Shown here: one piece after another, positions 17,197 to 25,550 of the stretch
Numbering within the stretch: position 1 is the stretch's first letter
Layout: the number at the start of each line of letters is the position of its first letter
NCBI GenBank assembly: GCA_022447365.1
Contig: JAKVBL010000003.1
Location: 688,511-733,728 of the forward strand
Reading direction: 5' to 3'
DNA: 45,218 nt
DNA from: Oleiphilaceae bacterium
GTDB lineage: Bacteria; Pseudomonadota; Gammaproteobacteria; Pseudomonadales; Oleiphilaceae
Notes under the pieces: model-generated
The model's input: the letters and a program-made list of their open reading frames with translations, nothing else
The model's database searches: none
Told to the model about the DNA's origin: nothing
Position numbers and translations under genes: made by a program

Positions 17197-19209
17197 TTAA
17201 TTGGGTTGTATCCTCACACACGTACTCAATAGCGACCCCACGGCAGAAACTGGCTCAGTTGTGACTTCGGCTAATGAAATTGCTTTACCAGATCTATCAG
17301 CAATCCAAAAGTTGGTTTGGGCTGGCCAATTATGTTCGGTAAAAAATAGGTAGTCAGAGTCGTTATTTGAGTCATAGTAAAATATCAGCCGGACTAAATC
17401 GGAGTATCTAGCTAGTTCCCAATCGTTGTGACCGTCTAAATTGAGATTGTCGCAGTAATCAGCCGCGACGCTAGCATTGCTGTGAGTGATGAAGTCAAAC
17501 TCAGGGCCCCTGATCCCATCGCCTCTGGAGGTTGCTCCATAGCTAATTTGAGCATCAGTGGCTTCGGTATCTCTAAGCGGGCAACTGAAGTACATTACGC
17601 CTGAGCCACCTGGGCGAGGATTAAGAACCTTTAAGCTTGGGCAGCCAGTGGTAACTATCGGACTGCTGTCGCGAATATTATCGTTCTCAGCCTTCACAGC
17701 ACCATTGCCAGAACCTAAACCGATCACACGTCCATCAGCAACCACCGCAATACTGCTATCTAGATTGTCTTGATCATCGACAATGGTCCAATGAGTATCG
17801 TCGCTGAGCGTAATATCCTGACTACTTCCATCTTCATACGTTGCCTGTGCTTTGAAGTCAGCGGCAACGTTATCAATCTGCAATTGATCAATCGGTACTA
17901 GGCTTTCAGATTTCGAGACAATCATCGGCAAGTCTGGGTTGCCGTCAACGGTCTCAACGTCGATGTCTGTGATTCTAGCCTCAAAAACGTCTAGACGCCC
18001 ACTGGGATTAGATTGAAGCACCTCATTTGTGTCTGCTGAGCTAGACACTTTCAACACAGCAAAGATCTCGGCTTGGCCCTCATGCAGGCCTCTTATAGTA
18101 TTGCCATTATATACCTCGGCTACGCTGCTATTGGAGCTATACCAATCGACCTTTTCAGTGTAATCGGCTTCGGTTCCGTCTGAGAAAGTTACCGTGGCGT
18201 TATAATCTATTTTGCTGCCCTCAACGATAGAAGCCTCAGCTGGTGAGACGACAAGGGACTCTACTGTGGCATCATTGACTACCAATTCAGCCTCAGCTTG
18301 AATCAAATCCAAGCTCACTAATACTTTGGTTTGGCCATCTAGGTATGTGCTTAACAAGCCGTCTTCTGAGATGCGAGCAATGCGATCATCTTCAACCGAC
18401 CAGCTTACTTCAGGGATATCAATTAAGATCGAATTATCCGAGTAGACACCTGCAACCGATAGCTGTTGATTGATCGCTTTGGGTAAGCTAAGAGAGCTTG
18501 GTGAAATCAATAACTCGGTGAGCACGGCATCGGTAACCGTCAAAATTTGTTGCACGGCCACATTCGTTTGTGCTGATTGACTGGGATCACTGACATCCAC
18601 AGTTAAAGTAGTAACCCCCAAAGATTGGCCCGTCAGTTTAACCTCAAAATCCTTAGGCTCGACCGTGACAATATTGCTCTGATCGACCGTCCAAGAGAGG
18701 TCTCGAGTAATATCGACCAATTGTCTACCGTCTGAAAAATTCGCCAGGCCCGCGACACTGATAAACGTACCATTAGGGATCCTGTAAGGGCTGCCTAATA
18801 TGTCAACAATCGGCGTAATAAAGAGCCCGGTCACACTAGAATCGTTCACGTTCATTGTGAAGTTAGCACTAGTCACGCTTTGTGAATCGTCATAACGGAC
18901 GGTAACCGTTGCAGATCCTGTTGCCAGGCCCTCAACAATGCCTTCGGGCAATACTTGAATGATCCCCGTCTCGCCAGACTGACTCCATGTTGCTATTGAG
19001 GTGACGTCTTTTGAAGTTTTGTCGTTGTAAATTGCAGTGACTTTAAGTTGAGTGCTAAAGTTAGCGGCTATTTCATTGTCTCCAGAAATTTCAAGGCTAA
19101 CAACACGTTTGCCATTCGGGCTATTGCCGCCACTACTGCAACCCATCAATGTAAAGCTTGCTACAAAAATATAAAGCAACAAGTTCGAAAATAGTTTAGT
19201 TGATTTCAT
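17197..19209 (-). CDS. BIG2-repeat lipoprotein with C-terminal DUF1566-like domain
   Basis: This 670-residue lipoprotein has the lipobox LMGC (Cys24) followed by SSGGNSPNG. About five Ig-like repeats follow, starting near residues 36, 125, 227, 313 and 405, each with a conserved Trp (ATWSQSG, LSWTVDQ, VSWSVED, VDWYSSNSS, THWTIVD). The last about 120 residues contain CDNLNLDGHNDWELARYSDL and the later NFWIADRSGKA. This is the DUF1566/Lcl-type C-terminal pattern, a lectin-like fold found in fimbrial and surface proteins. It resembles the BIG2 protein at 13421 in design but not in its C-terminus. It is monocistronic. Confidence 0.8.
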   Translation of the reverse strand: MKSTKLFSNLLLYIFVASFTLMGCSSGGNSPNGKRVVSLEISGDNEIAANFSTQLKVTAIYNDKTSKDVTSIATWSQSGETGIIQVLPEGIVEGLATGSATVTVRYDDSQSVTSANFTMNVNDSSVTGLFITPIVDILGSPYRIPNGTFISVAGLANFSDGRQLVDITRDLSWTVDQSNIVTVEPKDFEVKLTGQSLGVTTLTVDVSDPSQSAQTNVAVQQILTVTDAVLTELLISPSSLSLPKAINQQLSVAGVYSDNSILIDIPEVSWSVEDDRIARISEDGLLSTYLDGQTKVLVSLDLIQAEAELVVNDATVESLVVSPAEASIVEGSKIDYNATVTFSDGTEADYTEKVDWYSSNSSVAEVYNGNTIRGLHEGQAEIFAVLKVSSSADTNEVLQSNPSGRLDVFEARITDIDVETVDGNPDLPMIVSKSESLVPIDQLQIDNVAADFKAQATYEDGSSQDITLSDDTHWTIVDDQDNLDSSIAVVADGRVIGLGSGNGAVKAENDNIRDSSPIVTTGCPSLKVLNPRPGGSGVMYFSCPLRDTEATDAQISYGATSRGDGIRGPEFDFITHSNASVAADYCDNLNLDGHNDWELARYSDLVRLIFYYDSNNDSDYLFFTEHNWPAQTNFWIADRSGKAISLAEVTTEPVSAVGSLLSTCVRIQPN

Positions 19210-19567
19210 AGGGGACCAGATAATTTCAGATTATTAATCTTGTGAAGGTATCAGGTGGAGAGTGCTGTGGCAAATCTTGCAGCGTTAAGTTTATTCTTTT
19301 GGGTAAAGTTAACGCTAGCTCAACATCTTAGAAATTATCTAGTTATCTGAGTACTCTTACTGAGCTAACACTAGAATATTTTTGAGAATCACGGAAGGTG
19401 GTCGAGCTGAGCGCGTCTTCAGACATATGTCTAACATTTTTCCTCATACTGCTAATTAGCTTTTATACTTTCTCTATATTGCTTAGGCATGAACTTTCTA
19501 AGGGTCTGATTCGTAAGACCCCCTAATCGTGATTTGTCTTACCCTCAACTGCAAATAGGAGTCGATT
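19210..19567. other. Divergent intergenic region upstream of RNase J-like gene
   Basis: About 360 bases separate the minus-strand BIG2 lipoprotein gene from the RNase J-like gene and must hold both promoters. No element was recognised beyond the strong Shine-Dalgarno AGGAG at 19557-19561. Confidence 0.35.
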
Positions 19568-20965
19568 ATTTCTAATTCATACGCGGCTAATCATCGCCAA
19601 TTTTGGTACTTACCTTTAGGTGGAACTGGAGAAATTGGCATGAACATGAATCTCTACAGTCATGATGATGCGTGGTTAATGGTTGATTGCGGCGTAAGTT
19701 TTAGCGAGAGTCTCAGTGCGATTCATGCCAATAATCCGCAGAATGACGAAGACGCGCTTACAAAGAAGTTCGACAGAATAAGTGCAGACCCAAGTTTTAT
19801 TGCACAGCGTGCTGATGCCTTAGCAGGCATCGTAATCACACATGCGCATGAGGATCATCTCGGAGCGTTGGTCGATCTATGGTCTCGATTCAAATGTCCA
19901 GTGTATACAACTCGATTCACCGCCCTATGTTTGCGTCATAAATTAGCGGAGTCGCGCAAAGAATTAGATATACCTGTTCATATCGTCGATGACGGTTCGA
20001 CAGAGCAGATTGGCCCATTCGAGGTTCAGTGGTTGGCATTAACGCACTCAATGCCTGAGTCATATAGTCTTATGATCAGAACCAGAGTAGGTTCAGTTTT
20101 TCATACCGGTGATTGGAAAATCGATTTTGATCCTGTCGTAGGCAAGCCCTTTGACCCGCTACCTTTTAAGCAATTAGCGAGTGAGAACATTGCTGCAATG
20201 GTTTGCGACTCTACCAACGCTGACCGTTCTGGTAGAAGTATTTCCGAGGGCGCATGTTATCAAGGCTTATTTGATCACGTCAGTGAGCAGTCGGGTAGAG
20301 TGTTGGTGACGTGTTTCGGAAGTAACATCGCGCGCTTAATAACGCTATTTAAGGTTGCCAAAGATACCGGACGCTATGTTGCCTTATTGGGGAGATCTCT
20401 TCATACCATGCATCGTCACGCAAAAGCTGCTGGTTACTGGCCTAGCGAGCTTGATGGCTTGTTGTATTCTCCGCATCAGATCGGGTATTTGCCGTCAGAA
20501 GAAATATTGATCATCGCGACAGGCAGTCAAGGCGAGCCGCGTGCGGCACTATCACGACTGGCAAGGAATCAATTCCGAGATCTTGAGCTGGAAGAGGGTG
20601 ATACTGTGATATTTAGCTCTATTGTGATTCCAGGGAATGAAGAGCATATTCATCGTTTGATCGAGCAATTGGAACAGAAAAAGATATCCGTGATTACGAA
20701 GTACAACACATCTAGAACGATTCATGCGAGTGGTCACCCAAGTGAGCAAGATTTGCTTGATTTATACGGATGGGTGCAGCCTTCTCTCGTCATTCCAACG
20801 CATGGTGAGCAGCTGCATCTTGCTGCTAACGCAAAGGTTGCTAAGCAAGCTAAGGTGCCTCGCCAGATGACAGGCTTTAATGGTGACTTGTTTGAGCTTG
20901 TAGGAACGAAACGCGTGCATAAAGCATTTATTGAACCTGGACGCATACCATTGGAGAGTAATTAA
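19568..20965 (+). CDS. RNase J-like MBL-fold ribonuclease, probable ATT start
   Basis: This metallo-beta-lactamase/beta-CASP nuclease (about 465 residues) is shorter than Bacillus RNase J and lacks most of the C-terminal domain. The zinc motif HAHEDH is in VITHAHEDHLGAL, with HTGDWKID, a beta-CASP region containing VTCFGSNIARL, and the C-terminal SGHPSEQD and PTHGE. The first in-frame ATG (19640) would cut off the conserved FWYLPLGGTGEIGMN strand. Upstream the frame is open only to the TAG at 19556 and contains no ATG, GTG, TTG or CTG. AGGAG at 19557-19561 is six bases before ATT 19568 (three before ATT 19565), so an AUU start is inferred. The CPXCG gene overlaps its stop. Confidence 0.85.
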   Translation: MSNSYAANHRQFWYLPLGGTGEIGMNMNLYSHDDAWLMVDCGVSFSESLSAIHANNPQNDEDALTKKFDRISADPSFIAQRADALAGIVITHAHEDHLGALVDLWSRFKCPVYTTRFTALCLRHKLAESRKELDIPVHIVDDGSTEQIGPFEVQWLALTHSMPESYSLMIRTRVGSVFHTGDWKIDFDPVVGKPFDPLPFKQLASENIAAMVCDSTNADRSGRSISEGACYQGLFDHVSEQSGRVLVTCFGSNIARLITLFKVAKDTGRYVALLGRSLHTMHRHAKAAGYWPSELDGLLYSPHQIGYLPSEEILIIATGSQGEPRAALSRLARNQFRDLELEEGDTVIFSSIVIPGNEEHIHRLIEQLEQKKISVITKYNTSRTIHASGHPSEQDLLDLYGWVQPSLVIPTHGEQLHLAANAKVAKQAKVPRQMTGFNGDLFELVGTKRVHKAFIEPGRIPLESN

Positions 20966-21150
20966 TGAACCCATTGGAAGAGCAGAATACTTACTGTCCG
21001 TATTGCGGCGAACCGATTCAATTACTGCTAGACGTTATGGATTCAGACTCCGAATACACTGAAGACTGCCAAGTGTGTTGTCGGCCCATTGTAGTCAAAG
21101 TACTTAATGGGCAAGAACTGGTTGTCATGAGAGAGGACGATGCTTGCTAA
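20965..21150 (+). CDS. CPXCG motif-containing cysteine-rich protein
   Basis: A small protein of 61 residues with CPYCGEP (Cys11, Cys14) and CQVCCRP (Cys36, Cys39, Cys40), which would bind one zinc ion as a zinc ribbon. It belongs to the CPXCG family of gammaproteobacterial proteins of unknown function. Its ATG shares one base with the stop of the RNase J-like gene (TAATG), which implies translational coupling. Confidence 0.85.
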   Translation: MNPLEEQNTYCPYCGEPIQLLLDVMDSDSEYTEDCQVCCRPIVVKVLNGQELVVMREDDAC

Positions 21151-21212
21151 GCTTGTCTGAATGAAGGTATGCCTGCGTCGATAATCTTGCAGGCATAAAT
21201 GCACATGAAGAC

Positions 21213-22142
21213 TTATTTGGCTTTGTCTATGAGCAGGCTTGCAATGGCTTGCATACCACTTTGATCGATACCCGCGCGCTTTTCAGCATCATTATTATAG
21301 TTTGTATTGGTGTTGATATCGTAAACCAACAAATCACCGATTTCGTTCTGAATAAATTCTATCCCTGCAATATCAATTTCTTCTTTGCTTAAGAATGTTT
21401 CGAGCTGATTCATTAGGGAGTGATTATCGAAGGTATCTATCAATTCAAACTTGCTCTCAGGGGCGCTGGTTGGACAAAACGCATCAGAAATATCACATAC
21501 ATCCGCCGGACATAGTTCAAAGCCTCCATCAGTTTTGACTTTGACCGTGTATAAGAATTTCGCTCCTACAAATTCAGCACGAACAATAAAGGTTTGGTCT
21601 GACTTTATGTACTCTTGGATCAACCATGTTCCATCCAAGGGTTCTTCATAGTCATCACTTTCAATAAAGTTTTCTAAGTCAGAGATGTTATGAATGAGTT
21701 TTACGCCTAAGCCTTTACCGCCGCGATTAGGCTTAATAATAAACGGGATTTGATCGAAGTCTGTCGCAGCCTGTATCAGGTTTTCTTTACCGACTACGGC
21801 ATGGGTAAGCGGCGTTTTGATACCATGCTTTTGCAATGCACAGTACTGAGAAAACTTGTCCACTTCATAGTATATCGCTCTTGGACCATTTATGATCTCG
21901 CGGTTATGCAATGTAAGCCAATTTAAGGTAAGCCGTGTTAACTCTGGTGCATAGCGATTCCCACGTGTATGCGAAGACGCACTCATGCGATTGTAGTAAA
22001 TGCCTTCAGGTGGTGTTTCATTAAGGTTAATGACGCCTTGGTTTAAAAACCATTCTTTGGCTTCAACACCGCGCTCAGCAAATGCAGCGCGAAGTGGTAC
22101 GACCCACTCTTCATTTTCATGGATGATATAAATATCTTGCAC
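21213..22142 (-). CDS. ATP-grasp domain protein, RimK/glutathione-synthetase-like
   Basis: The protein has 309 residues. The ATP-grasp loop is KPNRGGKGLGVK (137-148). WLIQEYIKSDQTFIVRAEFVG and the Mg-binding end DLLVYDINTNTNYN follow in the expected order. Such enzymes join a carboxylate to an amine through an acyl phosphate. The substrate is not evident: no partner biosynthetic gene, precursor peptide or ribosomal protein gene is nearby. The N-terminal 90 residues are a pre-ATP-grasp domain with NGPRAIYYEVDKFSQYCALQ. It converges on the CPXCG gene. Confidence 0.8.
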   Translation of the reverse strand: MQDIYIIHENEEWVVPLRAAFAERGVEAKEWFLNQGVINLNETPPEGIYYNRMSASSHTRGNRYAPELTRLTLNWLTLHNREIINGPRAIYYEVDKFSQYCALQKHGIKTPLTHAVVGKENLIQAATDFDQIPFIIKPNRGGKGLGVKLIHNISDLENFIESDDYEEPLDGTWLIQEYIKSDQTFIVRAEFVGAKFLYTVKVKTDGGFELCPADVCDISDAFCPTSAPESKFELIDTFDNHSLMNQLETFLSKEEIDIAGIEFIQNEIGDLLVYDINTNTNYNNDAEKRAGIDQSGMQAIASLLIDKAK

Positions 22143-22836
22143 GTTATCCTCGTTTACCGTTTTGTCTGGTTGCGCAGTGTACTACTTTTGATCATGTTTT
22201 TATTTCTTGTTTTAACGAATAAGCTAAACGGAAATGCCGGCAACAAATTCCACAAAGCAATAGTTTAAGAGCACTAAAAAACGTAGTTCTCAAACTGTCG
22301 AAAAGTTTTACACGAGTAGTGGTTTATTGATTTTGGTAAAAGTAATAAGCATCTGTTCAATATATCCGATGCGTTATCTAGATCAATTCTTGCTGTAAAT
22401 CTTGTCTCGGCGATGTAGTAAATTAGGGAAATAATTGATGTTCTTCAGTTATAAAATCCTTACTTAGAAAGAATAACAAAAACAATATTATATGAGTTGG
22501 TGCTGTACGTTGGCTAAAAGAGGCAAGCGGACGTTACGGTATTCGTGTTGAGAGGCTTTTATTGGTTATTAACTTAGTAAAGTTGTAAACAAGTATATCG
22601 TTTACCATCACTGCCGATTAATAATAAGCGCGTCTAAATCGCTTACTTTATAAAGGAGTACTCTTCTGTTCTGTGTATAACACTGCCCATATAAAAACTT
22701 GATCATTTCCCAATCCTGCATAGTTCATCACGTCGCTCCTACTGAATGAATGATAATCTCCGGCCCCCTAATAAAAACACCGGTGCCGATTCAGCACTGT
22801 ACAAATAAACCATATGGAATTGATAAGGTAGTACAC
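22143..22836. other. Long intergenic region containing repeat copy A
   Basis: About 690 bases without a supported gene. It carries the 86-bp repeat copy at 22438-22523. An in-frame ATG at 22750 upstream of the PEP-CTERM gene is not used in my model. No sigma-54 type promoter, often seen with PEP-CTERM genes, could be found. Confidence 0.45.
22438..22523 (+). repeat. 86-bp perfect direct repeat, copy A
   Basis: This 86-base sequence, beginning ATGTTCTTCAG and ending GCTAAAAGAGG, is identical to 43090-43175 and in the same orientation, 20.65 kb away. Downstream flanks share GAGAGGCTT and ACTTAGTA in the same order but are otherwise diverged. No terminal inverted repeats or target duplications are visible. 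It begins with ATG preceded by a purine run (AGGGAAA), but the reading frame closes after nine codons. Confidence 0.9.
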
Positions 22837-23547
22837 ATGAAAACTCAAATTCGAAAAATACTTGCTGTTGCCGCACTATGCTTTAGTGCAACATCACAAG
22901 CGGGTCCTATCACTGACTACAGCTTAAGCGGAGATGTTGTATCAAACTCTGTAACAGGAAAGCAATGGCTCCAATGGACATCTACAGTAGGAATGAATGT
23001 CTCAGATGCGCTCACAACATATCAGCCTATGGGTTGGCGTGTAGCGAGTAACAAAGATGTAGCTGATCTGCTTAGCGATTTCTTTCCTACTGTCTCATGG
23101 AGTGATGACGAAGAAACTAGTAGTATTTATGGGCATTTCAACGGTGCTGTTTTTAATGATGGCATCGACTTCGTTAGAGTATTTGGTGATCTCTTTGGTT
23201 GGACTACTTACGAAGACAGTATTCAAACCGGTAACGGTGTGGATAAAACAGACGATTACACAGGCTTAAGCTTGACCTCCGCTCGTTTTGGACTTGACTC
23301 GAATGATAACGGTTTGGTTAACTTTCTAACCCTCAGCACTGAGTTTACTAACCACCTTGTTCCAGAAACTAACACAGAAACAGTTCAAAAGTTTAGAGAT
23401 TTGTTAGACCCTAATCCGGCTTTTGGTACCGCGGGAATTGTATTGATTAGAGATAAGCAAGTGGCAGTTTCTGAGCCAGCTTCGTTGTCTCTATTGATGC
23501 TGGGGTTGGCGGGTTTAGTCTATACAAGGCGCAAAACATCCCTGTAA
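22837..23547 (+). CDS. PEP-CTERM sorting domain-containing protein
   Basis: This secreted protein has about 236 residues. It has a signal peptide (MKTQIRKILAVAALCFSATSQA, cleavage before GPITDY). Its C-terminal sorting signal is SEPASLSLLMLGLAGLVYTRRK: the Glu-Pro variant of the PEP motif, a hydrophobic segment and a basic tail. Exosortase (EpsH/XrtA type) would process it and deliver it to the surface or exopolysaccharide, but no exosortase is in the window. The body contains the motif GKQWLQWTSTVGMNVSDAL and has no recognised domain. I start at 22837 because the upstream ATG at 22750 would bury the signal peptide. Confidence 0.85.
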   Translation: MKTQIRKILAVAALCFSATSQAGPITDYSLSGDVVSNSVTGKQWLQWTSTVGMNVSDALTTYQPMGWRVASNKDVADLLSDFFPTVSWSDDEETSSIYGHFNGAVFNDGIDFVRVFGDLFGWTTYEDSIQTGNGVDKTDDYTGLSLTSARFGLDSNDNGLVNFLTLSTEFTNHLVPETNTETVQKFRDLLDPNPAFGTAGIVLIRDKQVAVSEPASLSLLMLGLAGLVYTRRKTSL

Positions 23548-23557
23548 ATAACCTATT

Positions 23558-23592
23558 GTCCTCCACCTTTATTTAGGTGGAGGACATTATTC
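23558..23592 (+). terminator. Terminator after PEP-CTERM gene
   Basis: GTCCTCCACCT (23558-23568) and AGGTGGAGGAC (23575-23585) form a perfect 11-bp stem with a 6-nt loop, followed by ATTATTCTG. The stem is strong but the T-run is weak. Confidence 0.7.
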
Positions 23593-23981
23593 TGTTTTGT
23601 ATCACTCTCATAAGTACATCTAGGACTATAGCGTCACAAAGAATACTCCTCTATTTCCCGAGGGGTGTCCTGAAAAGTTCTGTTTTTCACTAGCGATGCT
23701 CGCAAGATATACAGTACTTTCCCTTAAAGCAAAACTTCTGCTTTTGTCTAGCAGCAGAAGTTTTAAGCGATGAAAGCATGACTTACTTTTCATGAATTTT
23801 GCTAGCGCTGAGTCTCGATTTAGTGCAGTTAATTCTCTTCTTGCAGCTTATAATGTTGATCCTTTAGAGCCCATATTTGAGTTCAATAATGCTTAGAAAA
23901 AACCAAGAATTCCTTACAATATTGAATTCTATTAAATTCAACAGCTTACAAAATGTAAGCCTTACAAAGGTTGCTTAAGAC
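23586..23981. other. Intergenic region between two PEP-CTERM genes
   Basis: Nearly 400 bases without a supported gene. The main structure is the 12-bp inverted repeat at 23731-23764. Confidence 0.4.
23731..23764. promoter_or_regulatory. 12-bp perfect inverted repeat upstream of the second PEP-CTERM gene
   Basis: AAAACTTCTGCT (23731-23742) and AGCAGAAGTTTT (23753-23764) have a 10-nt spacer. They lie about 220 bases before the start at 23982. There is no T-run of terminator type beyond the arm. It could be an RNA stem or a protein-binding site. Confidence 0.4.
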
Positions 23982-24513
23982 ATGATAAACAGAATGAAAG
24001 CGCTTTTAGCTCCAGCTTTACTAGCGGTTGCTTTACCTGCGCAGGCTGTTTTGATCGATTTTACGTCAACTGAATGGGCTGGTGTAAATGGTGAAGAAAC
24101 ATATACAAATGATGTTGCAGGAATTGGCGATGTCACACTAAGAGCAAACGTTGGCACTTTTACGTTTAATGGCAACGAGGGTCCGGGTGCAATCGGTGGC
24201 CTTGGTGTTGGATTTGTTTAATAACGAATATCTTGGTTATCGTTTGAAGCCTGGCCCATATGCTGATTCGCCATTTATTCCTGCAGGTCCTGGTAGTGCT
24301 GGTGGTGCTGGCTTCTTAAGCATTCTGACTGGCTTTGATAGCACAGATCGTACGTCTTGGATCCAATTCACTGTACCTCAGGGTGCTGGTGACGACTCTG
24401 ATCAAGACTTCGCTTTAGCAGGTTTAAGAGTGACTGCTGTTCCAGAACCTCGCACGTTAGCGCTCTTAGGTTTGGGGCTTCTTGGTCTAGCTCGTATCCG
24501 AAAGCGCGTTTAA
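23982..24513 (+). pseudogene. Frameshifted PEP-CTERM protein gene
   Basis: The first part (23982-24221) encodes a signal peptide (MINRMKALLAPALLAVALPAQA) and a start of about 79 residues ending GGLGVGFV at two stop codons. The next frame continues NNEYLGYRLKPGPY to a complete PEP-CTERM tail: VPEPRTLALLGLGLLGLARIRKR. Removing one T from the TTT at 24218-24220 would read GFVNNEYLGYRL without a break, giving a single protein of about 176 residues. So this is one gene with a one-base insertion. It may be inactive, phase-variable at a short T-run, or a sequence error. Confidence 0.82.
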
Positions 24514-24558
24514 GCAACGACTTTGCCTAGAACTAGATCTTACGTCGTTGAGTAAACG

Positions 24559-24588
24559 AAAAAGCAGCCAATTGGCTGCTTTTTTTAT
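24559..24588. terminator. Strong terminator between PEP-CTERM gene and desaturase
   Basis: An uninterrupted palindrome (AGCAGCCAATTGGCTGCT, 24563-24580) is flanked by A residues on the left and eight T residues on the right. It can act in both directions between convergent genes. Confidence 0.9.
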
Positions 24589-24602
24589 GTCTTTTTTCGT
24601 TC

Positions 24603-25481
24603 TTACACAGGTTTTCTACTGAATACGCCGAGGATAGGCGTACCTTGTTTTCGCAATATAGGCTCGATATCACTATAAAGCGCGTGGTACTTGTAAAAAG
24701 GCACGCGAGGAAACAAGTGATGAATAGCGTGCAGGTTTTGACCAACCCAGATCCATTCAAAAGGCTTCAGCCAAACTGGAACAATTAAGTTATTGGTATT
24801 GCGATAACGCGCCGTTTCTTGATAAGGGATATGTGGTCTGTAAGCGAACCAGTAGGCCGTGAACGTACCACCTAACAGGAAACCTAGAACCAAGACCAAC
24901 GCTAATTCTATACTTGGCGCATAGGCGAGTAAGGCAACTCTCCAACCAAGGCTAAACATAAGCTCCGCGCAATAAATTGCGCGCTCTTTTGTTGGTGCTG
25001 TATCCCACTTTACGCGCGCGAAGTAAGTGATTTGCATCCAAATAAAAACTAGAACGGTTTTAATGAACGATACAAAGCCATGTTGCATGCCGCTGATGAC
25101 AAAGTCAGGGTCCTTGTCAGCTTGGTTAGTATGTCGATGATGATTCATGTGCTCATATCTGTGCGACGCGTATGGCACTGAAATAAGTGGTGCGGCGAGG
25201 TAACCGCATAGATCATTGAGCCACTGAAGCTTTTTGTTATTCCCGTTAATGTTCCCATGCGCCGCTTCGTGCAGTGCGCTATAAGAAAAATAAGTCAAAG
25301 CTGCTAGACCAACGATCGCAGGAATAAGAGGAATATCACCTTGCGAATAGAAGTAGAGAAACGCAATTGTTCCGATCACAACGCTAAAAGTATATATGAC
25401 GGTAAGCCAGCTTATTTTGCCCATGTATTTTTGAGCTGACGCGATAGCTTCTTTGTTGAGTTGGGTTAAGTCGTCTGACAT
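24603..25481 (-). CDS. Membrane fatty acid desaturase family protein
   Basis: This is a di-iron membrane enzyme of 292 residues. The three histidine boxes are HEAAH (71-75), HMNHHRH (111-116 region) and HAIHH (251-255). Hydrophobic helices lie near residues 24-46, 50-70, 150-170 and 185-215. The spacing fits the FA_desaturase superfamily, which includes acyl-lipid desaturases and carotenoid ketolases or hydroxylases. I cannot tell which substrate is used. The start is preceded by GGAG. It lies 70 bases downstream of the NTF2-like gene on the same strand and may share its transcript. Confidence 0.85.
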   Translation of the reverse strand: MSDDLTQLNKEAIASAQKYMGKISWLTVIYTFSVVIGTIAFLYFYSQGDIPLIPAIVGLAALTYFSYSALHEAAHGNINGNNKKLQWLNDLCGYLAAPLISVPYASHRYEHMNHHRHTNQADKDPDFVISGMQHGFVSFIKTVLVFIWMQITYFARVKWDTAPTKERAIYCAELMFSLGWRVALLAYAPSIELALVLVLGFLLGGTFTAYWFAYRPHIPYQETARYRNTNNLIVPVWLKPFEWIWVGQNLHAIHHLFPRVPFYKYHALYSDIEPILRKQGTPILGVFSRKPV

Positions 25482-25550
25482 ATTAGCTCCATTACTATTC
25501 TTTTTTGGTGCTTCGCTTGGAGTGTCTATTACATGTCTTAATCAGACAAT

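Noticed and set aside
16961..17200. A 79-codon plus-strand frame
   Set aside because: It starts at TTG without a ribosome site, contains the hairpin that ends the opposite gene, and runs into that gene. It resembles no family.
22438..22523. The 86-bp repeat as an insertion sequence end
   Set aside because: No terminal inverted repeats, no target-site duplication and no transposase between or beside the copies.
22524..22836. Sigma-54 promoter for the PEP-CTERM gene
   Set aside because: No convincing TGGCAC-N5-TTGC pattern could be found.
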